The position numbers were made by a program, and so were the translations under genes. The notes under the pieces are model-generated. The model was given only the letters and a program-made list of their open reading frames with translations. It was not told the origin of the DNA and searched no databases. A stretch of DNA of 64,000 nt from Cyanobacteria bacterium OH_SFB_17. GTDB lineage: Bacteria > Cyanobacteriota > Vampirovibrionia > Gastranaerophilales > Gastranaerophilaceae. The stretch spans positions 1-64,000 of the forward strand of contig JAEWYI010000026.1 in assembly GCA_023395735.1 (NCBI GenBank), given 5' to 3'. Positions 6,776 to 16,033 of the stretch are shown here, piece by piece (position 1 is the stretch's first letter; the number at the start of each line of letters is the position of its first letter).

Positions 6776-7846
6776 ATGACAAGAATAGCAATAGATGCAA
6801 TGGGCGGAGACCATGCTCCACGCGAAATAGTTGCCGGTGCTGTTTGGGCTGCGGCTGATTATGGTGTTGCAATTGAATTGGTTGGAAAACAAGACAGAAT
6901 AGAATATGAGTTGGCGCGTATCTCACGAGAAGGATTTATTTCCACTGCCGGTGGCTTTAAAGACCAAAAAATTAAAATAGATACGTCCAAATTAGATATA
7001 AAAATTACTCCCGCGACAGAAGTAATTGAGATGGGCGAAGCTCCAGGACAAGCGATTAGAAAGAAAAAGAAATCTTCAATAGTTCTTGCAGTTGATGCAG
7101 TTGCAACTGGAAGTTCTGATGCGATTGTGGCTGCTGGTTCGACTGGTGCTGCTATGGCTTCAAGTTTGTTTGGATTGGGTAGAATCCCAGGAATTGACAG
7201 ACCTGCTATTGCGGTTACTTTACCGACGATGAAAGAACCCGTTGTTATTATTGACGGTGGAGCAAACAGCAGTTGTACTCCTGAGATGTTATTTCAGTTT
7301 GCGGTTATGGGGACAACTTTTTCAAAAAACGTTTTAGGAATTGAAAAACCAAGAGTTGGAGTTTTGAATATAGGTGAAGAGGCTGGTAAAGGTAATGAGC
7401 TTGCTCAAATGACTTACAAGCTTTTAGAAGATAATCAAGATAAGCTTCATTTTGTTGGAAACATTGAAGGTAGAGAAATTTTCTCAGGTACTTGTGATGT
7501 TATTGTTTGTGACGGCTTCGTTGGAAACGTTGCTTTGAAAATAACAGAAGGTACTTCCGGCATGCTTTTTAGAATGTTAAAACAAGAATTCAAAACGGAT
7601 CCTTTGGCGAAGATCGCTGGATTAATCGCAAAACCTTTTATGAAAAGAATTTATAGAAAAATTAATTACGAAGAATTTGGCGGAGCACTTTTGCTTGGTG
7701 TTAAAGGAATTACCGTAATTTCTCACGGAAGTTCTAAAGCTTATGCGATTAAAAATGCAGTTAGGGTGGCAAAAGAAGCTGTAGAGACAAGTGTAAACAA
7801 AAAGATTGCTGATTTCATGGATGGAAACAGCGAAACTTCAAATTAA
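6776..7846 (+). CDS. plsX: Phosphate acyltransferase
   Basis: The 356-residue protein forms acyl-phosphate from acyl-ACP, the first step of phosphatidic acid synthesis with PlsY. Family motifs are visible: IAIDAMGGDHAPREIV at the N-terminus, VAAGSTGAAMA, IDRPAIAVTLPT, then LNIGEEAGKGNE and VCDGFVGNVALK. AGAGG lies upstream of the ATG. It heads the plsX-fabH-fabD-fabG-acpP-fabF series, all on the same strand. A promoter-like TATAAT at about 7852 just after its stop may add separate transcription of fabH. Confidence 0.97.
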   Translation: MTRIAIDAMGGDHAPREIVAGAVWAAADYGVAIELVGKQDRIEYELARISREGFISTAGGFKDQKIKIDTSKLDIKITPATEVIEMGEAPGQAIRKKKKSSIVLAVDAVATGSSDAIVAAGSTGAAMASSLFGLGRIPGIDRPAIAVTLPTMKEPVVIIDGGANSSCTPEMLFQFAVMGTTFSKNVLGIEKPRVGVLNIGEEAGKGNELAQMTYKLLEDNQDKLHFVGNIEGREIFSGTCDVIVCDGFVGNVALKITEGTSGMLFRMLKQEFKTDPLAKIAGLIAKPFMKRIYRKINYEEFGGALLLGVKGITVISHGSSKAYAIKNAVRVAKEAVETSVNKKIADFMDGNSETSN

Positions 7847-7938
7847 TTTGTTATAATTTGATAAAGAGTATAAAATATGGTTAGAATAGTTCGAGTGAAA
7901 TTCACTCTTTAATTATTCAGATTTGGTGGAGAAGAACA

Positions 7939-8949
7939 ATGGTTAATAATTTGATTCCTTTAAAAATAGCAGGTGTAGGGTACAGTGTACCTGATACCGT
8001 TGTTACAAACGAAGATTTAACAAAACTGTATGACACATCTGACGAATGGATTTATACAAGAACCGGAATAAAAGAAAGACATTTGGTTTCGGGCGAACAA
8101 AATGCTGTTGATTTAGGTGAACAGGCGGCGAAAAATGCGTTGGAAAAAGCTAAGATTTCAGCAGAAGACATTGATTTGATTATTGCTGCGTCTTCAGCCC
8201 CTCCTGATTTGTATCCTTCTATTGCGTGCCGAATTCAAGCAAGAATAGGTGCAAAAAAGACTATTCCTGCGTTTGATGTTACCGCAGCATGTTCAGGCTT
8301 GATTTATACATTAGATATAGCGCAAGCTTATATTGCATCAGGAAAATATAAAAACATTTTGCTTGTTGCAACTGATAATAATTCAAGATTATGTGACTGG
8401 TCAGACAGAAGCGTTTCGATTTTGTTCGGTGACGGTGCAGGAGCTATGGTCGTTACTCAAGCAGAAGACGGCGTAAACGATGTATTGGCAATAAGTATCA
8501 ATGCAGACGGTTCTATTGGTGAGTATTTAACTCTTCCTTTGGTCGGACAAAATTGTCCTTTGGTTGAGCCTTGTAGCCAAAAACCGGCTTATATCAAAAT
8601 GAACGGAAAAGAAGTTTACAAATTCGCGGTTAGAATTGTTCCAGAGTATATTGAAAGATGTTTGGAAATGGCAGGAATGAAACCTGAAGATGTAGATTAT
8701 TTGATTCCACACCAGGCAAACCAAAGAATTATTGATGCTATTCAACAAAGACTTGGTTATGATGATAGCAAGGTTGTTTCAAATATTCAAAATTACGGAA
8801 ACACTTCTGCTGCTTCTGTGCCTATCGCTTTGGCAGAGAGCGTTGAAAGCGGAAAGGTTAAACTTCCTTCTACAGCTATTCTTTGCGGCTTCGGGGCAGG
8901 CATGACTTGGGGTGTTGCAATTGTTAGACTTAGAGAAGGTATTTGTTAG
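7939..8949 (+). CDS. fabH: Beta-ketoacyl-ACP synthase III
   Basis: FabH condenses acetyl-CoA or another starter acyl-CoA with malonyl-ACP to begin fatty-acid synthesis. The 336-residue protein has the catalytic cysteine at residue 118 in TAACSG, the histidine in IPHQANQR and the asparagine in NYGNTSAAS. The N-terminal YDTSDEWIYTRTGIKER is diagnostic. TGGTGGAG lies before the start. In the upstream gap GAGTGAA/TTCACTC can form a small hairpin. It is followed 21 bases on by fabD. Confidence 0.97.
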   Translation: MVNNLIPLKIAGVGYSVPDTVVTNEDLTKLYDTSDEWIYTRTGIKERHLVSGEQNAVDLGEQAAKNALEKAKISAEDIDLIIAASSAPPDLYPSIACRIQARIGAKKTIPAFDVTAACSGLIYTLDIAQAYIASGKYKNILLVATDNNSRLCDWSDRSVSILFGDGAGAMVVTQAEDGVNDVLAISINADGSIGEYLTLPLVGQNCPLVEPCSQKPAYIKMNGKEVYKFAVRIVPEYIERCLEMAGMKPEDVDYLIPHQANQRIIDAIQQRLGYDDSKVVSNIQNYGNTSAASVPIALAESVESGKVKLPSTAILCGFGAGMTWGVAIVRLREGIC

Positions 8950-8970
8950 TAAAAGTAAAATGAGGGCATT

Positions 8971-9900
8971 ATGGGCAAATTAGCATTTATGTTCCCTGGA
9001 CAAGGTTCACAGTCTGTCGGAATGGGAAAAGATTTATACGATAATTTTGAAGAAGCAAAATCTGTTTTTGACAAGGCGGATGAGGTTTTGGGCAGAAGTA
9101 TTTCGAAAATTTGTTTTGAAGGCCCTGATGAAGATTTGAAACAAACAATAAATACTCAGCCAGCAATTCTTATGACTTCAATTGCTGCATTAGAGGCTTT
9201 AAAATCTAAATTAAATGTTGAGCCTTCTTTTGTTGCTGGTCATAGCTTGGGTGAGTATGGCGCACTTTATACATCGGGTGTTCTTTCTCTTGAAGATACA
9301 ATCAAATTGATTTCAAAAAGAGCAGAGTTGATGGCAAAATCTAAAGGCGGCGCAATGGCGGCTGTATTGGGACTTGCAGATGATAAGGTTCAAGATGCTT
9401 TAAAACAAGTTAAGTCAGGGTATGTTGATGTTGCAAATTATAATTGCCCTGGACAGGTTGTTATTACAGGGGAAGAAGATGCTATCAAAGAAGCAGGCGA
9501 AATATTGAGTGCTTCTGGTGCTAAAAGAGTTCTTCCGCTTGCTGTTTCAGGAGCCTTTCATTCTCAAAAAATGAAGGATGCTGCAGACGAGTTTGAAAAA
9601 TTTGTTTCAGGTGTTGAGTTAAATGATGCCAAAATTTCGGTTGTAACCAATGTTGATGCAGAGATTACCACAGGAGCAGATGCTTTTAAGTCAAAAATGC
9701 CAAAACAAATTTATTCATCGGTTTATTGGACACAAAGCGTTCAAAAGATGATTGAAAACGGTGTTGATACTTTTGTTGAAATCGGACCTGGTAAGGTTCT
9801 TGCAGGCCTTGTTAAAAAGATTAATCCTGAAGTGAAAATTTATAATGTTTTTGATAAAGCTACATTAGAAGCTTGCGCTGAAGAGTTGGTTAAAAATTAA
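8971..9900 (+). CDS. fabD: Malonyl-CoA:ACP transacylase
   Basis: FabD loads malonate onto the acyl carrier protein. The 309-residue protein starts FMFPGQGSQSVGMG, carries the nucleophile serine 92 in GHSLGEY, and has the partner histidine in SGAFHSQKM. FVEIGPGKVLAGLVKK near the end is also typical. It lies 21 bases after fabH and 92 bases before fabG. Confidence 0.97.
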   Translation: MGKLAFMFPGQGSQSVGMGKDLYDNFEEAKSVFDKADEVLGRSISKICFEGPDEDLKQTINTQPAILMTSIAALEALKSKLNVEPSFVAGHSLGEYGALYTSGVLSLEDTIKLISKRAELMAKSKGGAMAAVLGLADDKVQDALKQVKSGYVDVANYNCPGQVVITGEEDAIKEAGEILSASGAKRVLPLAVSGAFHSQKMKDAADEFEKFVSGVELNDAKISVVTNVDAEITTGADAFKSKMPKQIYSSVYWTQSVQKMIENGVDTFVEIGPGKVLAGLVKKINPEVKIYNVFDKATLEACAEELVKN

Positions 9901-9992
9901 TTAAATTAACTGTGTAAATGTAGGCACAGATTGTTGTTAACTTATGAGATGCCGAAAATAATTCGACATGACCTAAAAAAAAGGAGTAAAAA

Positions 9993-10721
9993 ATGACAGA
10001 TAAAAAAGTTGCACTGGTAACAGGCGGTTCAAGAGGCATAGGTAAAGCTTGTGCGATAGAACTTGCAAATGCAGGTTATGACATTGCTATTAATTATGTT
10101 GGAAATGAAGATGCTGCAAATTCAACAGTTGAAGAAATTAAAGCTGTTGGAGTAAATGCTATTGCTTTCAAATTTGATGTTACGGATAAAGAAGCCGTTG
10201 AAGCAGGAGTTTCTGCAGTAATGGAAAAATTTGGAAAAATCGATGTTTTGGTAAACAACGCAGGAATTACAAGAGACGGTCTTTTTATGAGAATGTCTGC
10301 TGAAAACTGGGAAGCTGTTATCAATACAAATTTAAACAGTGCATATTATGTTTCAAATCCTGTTGTTAAAATTATGATGAAACAACGTTCTGGTGCAATT
10401 ATCAATATGGCAAGTATTTCAGGCGTTTTTGGTAATGCGGGACAAGCAAATTACTCTGCGGCAAAAGCAGGTTTAATCGGTTTGACAAAATCTTTGGCAA
10501 AAGAATTGGGTTCTAGAAACATTAGAGTTAATGCTGTTGCTCCTGGCTTTATTAAAACAGATATGACAAAAGATCTTAATCTTCAAGGTATTGAAGAACA
10601 TATTCCGTTAAAAAGATTGGGCGAGCCTGCTGACATTGCAAAAACTGTTAAGTTTTTGGCAGAAGATGCAACATATATTACAGGTCAAGTAATCCAAGTT
10701 GACGGTGGTTTGGTTATATAA
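9993..10721 (+). CDS. fabG: 3-oxoacyl-ACP reductase
   Basis: This short-chain dehydrogenase reduces 3-oxoacyl-ACP with NADPH. Seen in its 242 residues are the cofactor motif TGGSRGIGKA, the NNAG motif, the catalytic serine in MASISG, YSAAKAG with the catalytic tyrosine and lysine, and a C-terminal ITGQVIQVDGG. AAAGGAG lies before the ATG. The cluster context supports FabG over another SDR. Confidence 0.96.
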   Translation: MTDKKVALVTGGSRGIGKACAIELANAGYDIAINYVGNEDAANSTVEEIKAVGVNAIAFKFDVTDKEAVEAGVSAVMEKFGKIDVLVNNAGITRDGLFMRMSAENWEAVINTNLNSAYYVSNPVVKIMMKQRSGAIINMASISGVFGNAGQANYSAAKAGLIGLTKSLAKELGSRNIRVNAVAPGFIKTDMTKDLNLQGIEEHIPLKRLGEPADIAKTVKFLAEDATYITGQVIQVDGGLVI

Positions 10722-10752
10722 TTTAATGATTTTTAACAATTATGTTAATTTC

Positions 10753-10780
10753 TTGCAAAAAAATCTTTAAATAGTATAAT
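10753..10780 (+). promoter_or_regulatory. Probable acpP promoter
   Basis: TTGCAA (10753-10758), a 16-base spacer and TATAAT (10775-10780) precede acpP by 45 bases. A separate strong promoter fits the high demand for carrier protein. Confidence 0.6.
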
Positions 10781-10825
10781 TCTTATTGGATAGTTAGATA
10801 TTTACAAAGAAAAAAGGAAAAAAAA

Positions 10826-11056
10826 ATGAGCACATTAGAAAAAGTTAAAAAAGTAGTAGTTGAACAATTAAGTGTTGATGAAGCTCTTGTAACACCTGAA
10901 GCTAGCTTCACAGGTGATCTTGGTGCAGATTCTTTAGACACAGTTGAATTAGTTATGGCTTTCGAAGAAGAGTTCGGTTGCGAAATTCCTGATGAAGAAG
11001 CTGAAAAAATTCAAACAGTTCAAGACGCTGTTTCTTATATCGATTCTCATTCGTAG
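10826..11056 (+). CDS. acpP: Acyl carrier protein
   Basis: This is the 76-residue acidic four-helix carrier. Serine 36 in [11 protein letters not shown] receives the 4'-phosphopantetheine arm. [27 protein letters not shown] is the conserved helix II-IV region. AAAGGAAA lies upstream of the ATG. It sits between fabG and fabF, as in many bacteria. Confidence 0.97.
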   Translation: MSTLEKVKKVVVEQLSVDEALVTPEASFTGDLGADSLDTVELVMAFEEEFGCEIPDEEAEKIQTVQDAVSYIDSHS

Positions 11057-11164
11057 TCGATATTTCAAATTGTATAGTGTGAAGGGGGATGTATAATTCT
11101 TTTAACATGCATTCCCTTTTATTACTAATGGAAGATTAAAGATTAATTAAGAATATATAGGTTT

Positions 11165-12421
11165 ATGATTATGACAAAAAAGCGTGTAGTGATAACAGGT
11201 ATGGGAGCGATTTCACCTCTAGGAACAGGGGTTGAATCTTTGTGGAACAATCTGATTGCCGGTAAAAGTGGAATTTCTCTAACAACCGCAATGGACATGG
11301 AAAAGCATCCCGTTAAAATTTCTGGCGAAGTCAAAGACTTTAATCCTGCAGATTATATGGATCCAAAGGAAGCTAAGAAAATAGACAGATTTACTCAATT
11401 TGCTCTTGTGGCGGCTGATGAAGCTGTTAAAGATGCAGGATTGGAAAGTGTTGAAATTGATCCTTATAGAGTTGGCGTAATCGTAAGCTCTGCAGCAGGT
11501 GGTTTCAAAACTTTTGAAAAAAATCACCAAGCAATTTTGGATAGAGGACCGAGCAAATGCTCTCCTTTTACAATTCCTATGATGATAGTTGATATGCCAT
11601 CTGGTAAGATTGCTATGAGATATCAATATAAAGGTGTTAACAAAGCTGTAGTTTCAGCTTGTGCTTCATCAAATCATTCAATCGGTGATGCTTTCCGTGC
11701 AATTCAATACGGTGATGCTGATATTATGATTGCAGGTGGTTGTGAAGCTACTATTTGTGACGTTGGTGTTGGTGCATTTACAAGTGCAAGAACTTTGTCA
11801 AAAAGAAATGATGAACCTGAAAAAGCATCTCGTCCTTATGATAAAGACAGAGATGGATTTGTAATGGCAGAAGGTTCTGGCGTTTTGATATTAGAAGAAT
11901 ATGAACATGCTAAAGCCAGAGGTGCAAAAATTTATGCTGAAATTGTTGGATATGGACAAACAGCAGATGCTTATGACATTGTTGCTCCAGACCCTGAAGG
12001 TAAAGGTGCAAAAAAAGCAATGGAATTAGCTTTGGAAGATGCAAATATGAAACCGAGTGAAGTTCAGTATGTAAATTCACACGGAACAAGTACAGGTTTA
12101 GGCGATATTGCAGAATCTCAGGCGATTGCGAAAGTTTTTGGAGACAAGGAAGTAAATAAAGACTTGTTGGTAAGTTCAACAAAAAGTATGCATGGACACA
12201 TGCTTGGTGCTACAGGTTCTGTTGAAGCTATTGCTTGTATCAAGTCTATAACTGAAGGAATTGTTCCTCCAACTATTAACCTCGATAATCAAGATGAAGA
12301 GGTTGCTAACCTTGATTATGTACCTCACAAAGCAAGAAAACATGAGGTGAAAGCAGCGCTTTCAAATTCATTCGGCTTTGGCGGACATAATGCATCATTG
12401 ATTTTCAAAAAAGTTGATTAA
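11165..12421 (+). CDS. fabF: Beta-ketoacyl-ACP synthase II
   Basis: FabF elongates acyl-ACP with malonyl-ACP. The 418-residue protein has the catalytic cysteine at about 166 in SACASSNHS, histidines in NSHGTSTGLGD and MHGHMLGATGS, and the C-terminal NSFGFGGHNAS glycine loop. The start may be the ATG at 11165 or the one at 11171; neither has a clear ribosome-binding site. The preceding 100-base gap holds an imperfect hairpin (about 11080-11120) that could attenuate transcription from acpP. Confidence 0.97.
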   Translation: MIMTKKRVVITGMGAISPLGTGVESLWNNLIAGKSGISLTTAMDMEKHPVKISGEVKDFNPADYMDPKEAKKIDRFTQFALVAADEAVKDAGLESVEIDPYRVGVIVSSAAGGFKTFEKNHQAILDRGPSKCSPFTIPMMIVDMPSGKIAMRYQYKGVNKAVVSACASSNHSIGDAFRAIQYGDADIMIAGGCEATICDVGVGAFTSARTLSKRNDEPEKASRPYDKDRDGFVMAEGSGVLILEEYEHAKARGAKIYAEIVGYGQTADAYDIVAPDPEGKGAKKAMELALEDANMKPSEVQYVNSHGTSTGLGDIAESQAIAKVFGDKEVNKDLLVSSTKSMHGHMLGATGSVEAIACIKSITEGIVPPTINLDNQDEEVANLDYVPHKARKHEVKAALSNSFGFGGHNASLIFKKVD

Positions 12422-12464
12422 TAATTTAGTTTGAATTTAATTTTTGTTCAAGCATGACTATGAT

Positions 12465-12500
12465 AAAAAAGTGATTACAATACGTAATCACTTTTTTGTT
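12465..12500. terminator. Bidirectional terminator between fabF and the small ORF
   Basis: A 14-bp perfect stem (12465-12478 with 12484-12497) with a 5-base loop has a run of A before it and T after it, so it can end transcripts from both sides. Confidence 0.85.
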
Positions 12501-12509
12501 GTTAAGTTT

Positions 12510-12671
12510 TTAGTCTTTGTCTTCAAATGGGATACTCATTGAGCTTTTACCTTTTGAAACGTTTTTAGGTCTGCCGCATTGTTTTCCATGAGAGGATGCG
12601 TCGCATTTTAGCATTCCTTTATTAGCCTTGATAGAAGGTCGCTTTCTTCCCATTCCACTGCCTTTAGACAT
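12510..12671 (-). CDS. Small Lys/Cys-rich hypothetical protein, 53 aa
   Basis: A short gene encodes MSKGSGMGRKRPSIKANKGM followed by a segment with CDASSHGKQCGRPKNVSKG and ending IPFEDKD. The ATG at 12669-12671 has a perfect AGGAGGAA eight bases upstream, and the reading frame ends just before a strong terminator, which together support a real gene. It is very basic in the first two thirds and has two cysteines eight residues apart. No family is recognised; it may bind nucleic acid. Confidence 0.65.
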   Translation of the reverse strand: MSKGSGMGRKRPSIKANKGMLKCDASSHGKQCGRPKNVSKGKSSMSIPFEDKD

Positions 12672-12793
12672 ACAAATTCCTCCTGAAAAAAGTAATCAAA
12701 TACATTATTTAACCTTAAAGGAAAAATATCTATCCCTAAAATGGTTATTCAGGTGCTTATATTAAGTTTTATACTTTTTGCTAAAATTATTTC

Positions 12794-12821
12794 TTGCATA
12801 GTTTTTTTTATTTGTTATTAT
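12794..12821 (+). promoter_or_regulatory. Probable rpmI-rplT promoter
   Basis: TTGCAT (12794-12799), a 16-base spacer and TATTAT (12816-12821) lie about 100 bases before rpmI. This leaves a structured leader downstream. Confidence 0.55.
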
Positions 12822-12827
12822 AGATAA

Positions 12828-12920
12828 ACAAGCCGAAAGATTTATGGCCTTGGCGTGCCATAAATTTGCAGGTGAGCCTTATGGCTCGAAGAGTACTTAA
12901 TTCGATAAGGAGAAAAGAAA
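12828..12920 (+). promoter_or_regulatory. Structured 5' leader of rpmI-rplT
   Basis: Two hairpins are visible: ATTTATGGC (12840-12848) with GCCATAAAT (12857-12865), and GAGCC (12874-12878) with GGCTC (12883-12887). In other bacteria L20 represses its own operon by binding the leader, and this position and structure fit such autoregulation. infC is not adjacent. Confidence 0.5.
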
Positions 12921-13142
12921 ATGCCAAAAATGAAAACACACAAATCAGGTGCTAAGCGTTATAAAGTAACCGGTACCGGAAAAGTTTTGAGAAGACATGC
13001 CGGCATAGGTCACCTTCTTGCTAACAAAAGCTCTAGCAGAAAAAGAAAATTATCAGGAGCTTTGGAAGTTGCTGAGAGCCAAATGGATTTGGTTTCTAAG
13101 CAGTTACCGTACAAAAAATATTCAAGAAAATGTTCAGGTTAG
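12921..13142 (+). CDS. rpmI: Ribosomal protein L35
   Basis: The 73-residue basic protein starts MPKMKTHKSGAKRYKVTGTG, the standard L35 N-terminus, followed by KVLRRHAGIGHLLANKSSSRKRKL. It is slightly longer than the usual 64-66 residues. AAGGAGA precedes the ATG. rplT begins 11 bases downstream. Confidence 0.96.
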   Translation: MPKMKTHKSGAKRYKVTGTGKVLRRHAGIGHLLANKSSSRKRKLSGALEVAESQMDLVSKQLPYKKYSRKCSG

Positions 13143-13153
13143 GAAGGTGAATT

Positions 13154-13504
13154 ATGAGAGTAAAACGTGGTAATGTAAGTCGTAACAGACACAAAAAAAT
13201 ATTAAAATTAGCTAAAGGCTTTAAAGGTGCAAGAAGCAGAATATTCAAAGTTGCTAACTGCGCTGTAATGAAAGCTTTAAAATATTCTTACAGAGACAGA
13301 CGTGTTAGAAAAAGAAACATGAGAAGACTTTGGATTGTAAGAATCAATGCAGCTGTTAGAGCACAAGGCATGAGCTATTCAAGATTTGTAAATGCTTGCA
13401 AAAAAGCTAACATTCTTGTTAACAGAAAAATGCTTGCTGATCTTGCAGTTAATGACAAAGAAGCTTTTGATGTTGTTTTAGAAACAGCAAAAGCAGCAGT
13501 TTAA
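13154..13504 (+). CDS. rplT: Ribosomal protein L20
   Basis: The 116-residue protein binds 23S rRNA early in large-subunit assembly. Diagnostic segments are [20 protein letters not shown] and [29 protein letters not shown] lies upstream, and the terminator 17 bases downstream closes the unit. Confidence 0.97.
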   Translation: MRVKRGNVSRNRHKKILKLAKGFKGARSRIFKVANCAVMKALKYSYRDRRVRKRNMRRLWIVRINAAVRAQGMSYSRFVNACKKANILVNRKMLADLAVNDKEAFDVVLETAKAAV

Positions 13505-13521
13505 TTATTTTTTAAATTTTC

Positions 13522-13560
13522 AAAAGGGCCGTTGATTTAATAATCAACGGCCCTTTTCGG
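13522..13560 (+). terminator. Terminator of rpmI-rplT
   Basis: A 16-bp perfect stem (13522-13537 with 13542-13557) with a 4-base loop has A before and T after its GGGCC/GGCCC core. Confidence 0.9.
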
Positions 13561-13636
13561 CAATGTATTTTATAATCAATGATAGTATTATTAAACTTAT
13601 ACTTATTAGGCTGCTTTCACTTTTTTAAGGAGGTGT

Positions 13637-14287
13637 ATGTTAGAAAGTTTGGTATATGCAGGTGTTGTATTTGTAGGGTTTTCAGCGATTATGAACCCAT
13701 TATCTGCGATTCCAATTTTTCTGACATTGGTAGGGAATAAAAGCGAGGAAAAATCCAGAGAGATTGCTTTTAAATCTGTTTTGACTGCATTTGTTATTGT
13801 TTTTACATTTGCACTTGCTGGGCAACTTTTTTTAAATATATTTGGGATAAGTTTCACGGCTTTGAGATTGGCAGGCGGAGCTTTGGTTGTTTTGATAGGC
13901 TATGAGATGCTTCAGGGCAAACAATCTATGGTGACGAGCCCATCACAAGAGGTCATTGAAAAAACCAAGCAAGAGGAAACTTCTGTTGCTTTTGCACCTT
14001 TGGGAACTCCGCTTTTGGCCGGCCCTGGGGTTATAATCACCGCAATGAATTTCGCTACGGGAAGCTTTTATCATTTTTTCATAACAATTTTAGCTTTTGG
14101 TTTATTGTGCGGAATAACGTATTTTGTTTTTATATCAGGAAAAGATATAAAGCGAATGTTGGGAATAAGCAGGTTGAAAGTTTTGACCAAGATGATGGGT
14201 CTTGTTCTTATGGTAATAGGGGTTCAGATGCTAATAGAGGGATTTTACGCTGTCATTCAAGAAATGCCCAATTCGCATTATTTTTAG
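13637..14287 (+). CDS. MarC-family integral membrane protein
   Basis: The 216-residue protein has about six hydrophobic segments and the family-specific blocks GFSAIMNPLSAIPIFLTL near the N-terminus, LRLAGGALVVLIGYEML, and PLGTPLLAGPGVI in the middle. MarC/NAAT proteins are inner-membrane proteins of uncertain substrate; E. coli MarC is not itself a drug pump. AAGGAGG lies upstream. The stop overlaps the convergent XRE gene by 4 bases. Confidence 0.9.
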   Translation: MLESLVYAGVVFVGFSAIMNPLSAIPIFLTLVGNKSEEKSREIAFKSVLTAFVIVFTFALAGQLFLNIFGISFTALRLAGGALVVLIGYEMLQGKQSMVTSPSQEVIEKTKQEETSVAFAPLGTPLLAGPGVIITAMNFATGSFYHFFITILAFGLLCGITYFVFISGKDIKRMLGISRLKVLTKMMGLVLMVIGVQMLIEGFYAVIQEMPNSHYF

Positions 14288-14694
14288 TCTTTTAACTGAA
14301 ACGGACATTTTGAGCAGCGAGCTTTTGGGTGAAGCATCAGATTGTCTTCAAGGTCATACATTTGTGCGATACGTGTAACGAGAAGTGAACCGCATTTTGG
14401 ACAGATTAAGTTTTGTTCACCTTTTAGAATTTTTGTTTTTAAGATTTCGATTGTTTCTTCGTCAGTGAAGTGGTTGTCGAATTTTTTTTCGTGTTTTTTT
14501 ATTTCTAAAAGTGAACATTTCAAACCTTTTGCGAGGTTTTGTCTTGTTGTTGTCGGCAGAAAAAGATCTTGGCCGGATTCAATATTTTCGATGATATCGT
14601 GGCTAAGGTTGCATTTTTTAGCGAGCCCGCCACTGGACAGACCCAACTTTTCTCTTTTTTCTTGAACAAACTGTGCTAATGATTTTTCTTGCAT
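14284..14694 (-). CDS. XRE helix-turn-helix plus zinc-ribbon protein
   Basis: Residues about 8-65 form an HTH (EKREKLGLSSGGLAKKC, then SHDIIENIESGQDLFLPTTT). Residues about 95-132 hold CPKC and CSKC pairs that would make a zinc ribbon. The combined 136-residue layout suggests a DNA-binding regulator stabilised by zinc. It ends against marC and diverges from the secreted hydrolase-like gene, whose start is about 60 bases away, so it may regulate that gene. Confidence 0.7.
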   Translation of the reverse strand: MQEKSLAQFVQEKREKLGLSSGGLAKKCNLSHDIIENIESGQDLFLPTTTRQNLAKGLKCSLLEIKKHEKKFDNHFTDEETIEILKTKILKGEQNLICPKCGSLLVTRIAQMYDLEDNLMLHPKARCSKCPFQLKD

Positions 14695-14717
14695 GAGATT
14701 ATTTTACCTTAAAAAAA

Positions 14718-14746
14718 TTGATAAAACTATTAATTTTTGATATAAT
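14718..14746 (+). promoter_or_regulatory. Near-consensus promoter, leaderless
   Basis: TTGATA (14718-14723), a 17-base spacer and TATAAT (14741-14746) end 7 bases before the ATG at 14754. No ribosome-binding site fits in between, so the mRNA should begin at the start codon. Confidence 0.7.
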
Positions 14747-14753
14747 TATTGTT

Positions 14754-15920
14754 ATGAAAAAGATTTTATTAACAATTTTTACCGTTTCTGCGATTTTTGT
14801 ATCATCGTTGTGCGCTCATGCGCAAACAGGCGTGACTTTTCTTTATATTAACGGGTCAAACAATAATGACAAAAAAATGAAGAACTGGTATGAAAACGGT
14901 GTGAAGAAGCTTCATCCTTGTTTGAAAGCTGCTTTTGAAAATAATATACAGGCAAGACAATATTTTCTGAAAAATGGACAGTATGTAATCGAAAACAGTC
15001 CAAAAATATTTTTCTGGGGATATCGAAGCAAGGATGATTTGAGTTTTGTAGAACAAAATTTAGCTATTTCAAAGGGTTTGAGCCCTTGGGTTGCTTATCA
15101 AGTCCGCTCTATGATTACCCATTTTTTACATGATGCGATTTGGGTTCAAAAGTATCATAATATGTTACCTGTGTTAGAGGATTTGCATCAAGATGTTAAG
15201 GCGGAAGCTGTCAAAGGAAATAAAATTGTTCTTTACGGCTATTCTGCAGGAACTTTTATAACTTATGAATATTTGCTAACGAGGTTACCTTATATTAATG
15301 TTGAAAACTTTTTGAGTAATGTTAAGGTTACTGATTCTGAGAAAGCTTTTGCCTCAGAGCATCCTATGAAAAACACTTGTATGGCTGCTTTAGGGCAAGA
15401 TTTGGCGGTGTTTTCAGCTGCAGGCCATATTGTGCCAAACACAGACGAGATTTCTTTTAAGAAGAATTATATGAATTTAGACAACTTGACTGATGATGTT
15501 TGTGTTCCTCCTGATACGTTAAAAGGTATAATAAATTTTGCAAGTCCGCTTGTTCTTTTTTATTCTGATATTTCTGATCCTACTTTTCAGCTGACTTATT
15601 ATAACAAGTTGTTGTTTGAGTATATTATAGAGCACGATTTATTTTGGCTTACAGTAAATTATAGAGAAGATCCTTTAGGGTTCCCGGGTGGCAGAAATTT
15701 AACAGTGGATGAAATAGAAGATATTACAAAAATGGAAATTGAACCAAAGTCGGGCTTTATTTATGATCAGTCTAATACGTGGGGACGTAATACAGTTTTA
15801 ACAGCTCATACCTCTTATTGGGCAACAAAAAGAAACTTTTCAAAAGCTGTAGTAAGAGCTTATGTTAATGGTTATACTAAGCATTATGATGAAAATGGGA
15901 AGCCAAAAGACGATAAATAA
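14754..15920 (+). CDS. Secreted alpha/beta-hydrolase-like protein
   Basis: The chosen start gives a clean signal peptide (MKKILLTIFTVSAIFVSSLC, ending near AHAQ) and 388 residues. After it, VTFLYINGSNNND resembles the first strand and oxyanion loop of an alpha/beta hydrolase. NKIVLYGYSAGTFITYEYL is a nucleophile elbow, G-Y-S-A-G. A late HTSYW could contain the catalytic histidine. A lipase, esterase or PGAP1-like activity is inferred; the substrate is unknown. The longer upstream start would run through the promoter and is rejected. Confidence 0.65.
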   Translation: MKKILLTIFTVSAIFVSSLCAHAQTGVTFLYINGSNNNDKKMKNWYENGVKKLHPCLKAAFENNIQARQYFLKNGQYVIENSPKIFFWGYRSKDDLSFVEQNLAISKGLSPWVAYQVRSMITHFLHDAIWVQKYHNMLPVLEDLHQDVKAEAVKGNKIVLYGYSAGTFITYEYLLTRLPYINVENFLSNVKVTDSEKAFASEHPMKNTCMAALGQDLAVFSAAGHIVPNTDEISFKKNYMNLDNLTDDVCVPPDTLKGIINFASPLVLFYSDISDPTFQLTYYNKLLFEYIIEHDLFWLTVNYREDPLGFPGGRNLTVDEIEDITKMEIEPKSGFIYDQSNTWGRNTVLTAHTSYWATKRNFSKAVVRAYVNGYTKHYDENGKPKDDK

Positions 15921-16033
15921 GTGTTTTTACGGACTTTTGCTTTTTAAAAAATATTTTATAATATAAATATCAAACGCTTATTTTTGTAAATTTTGCTCCT
16001 AATTCAGGGGAACCTGAGAAAGGAAAATTTATT

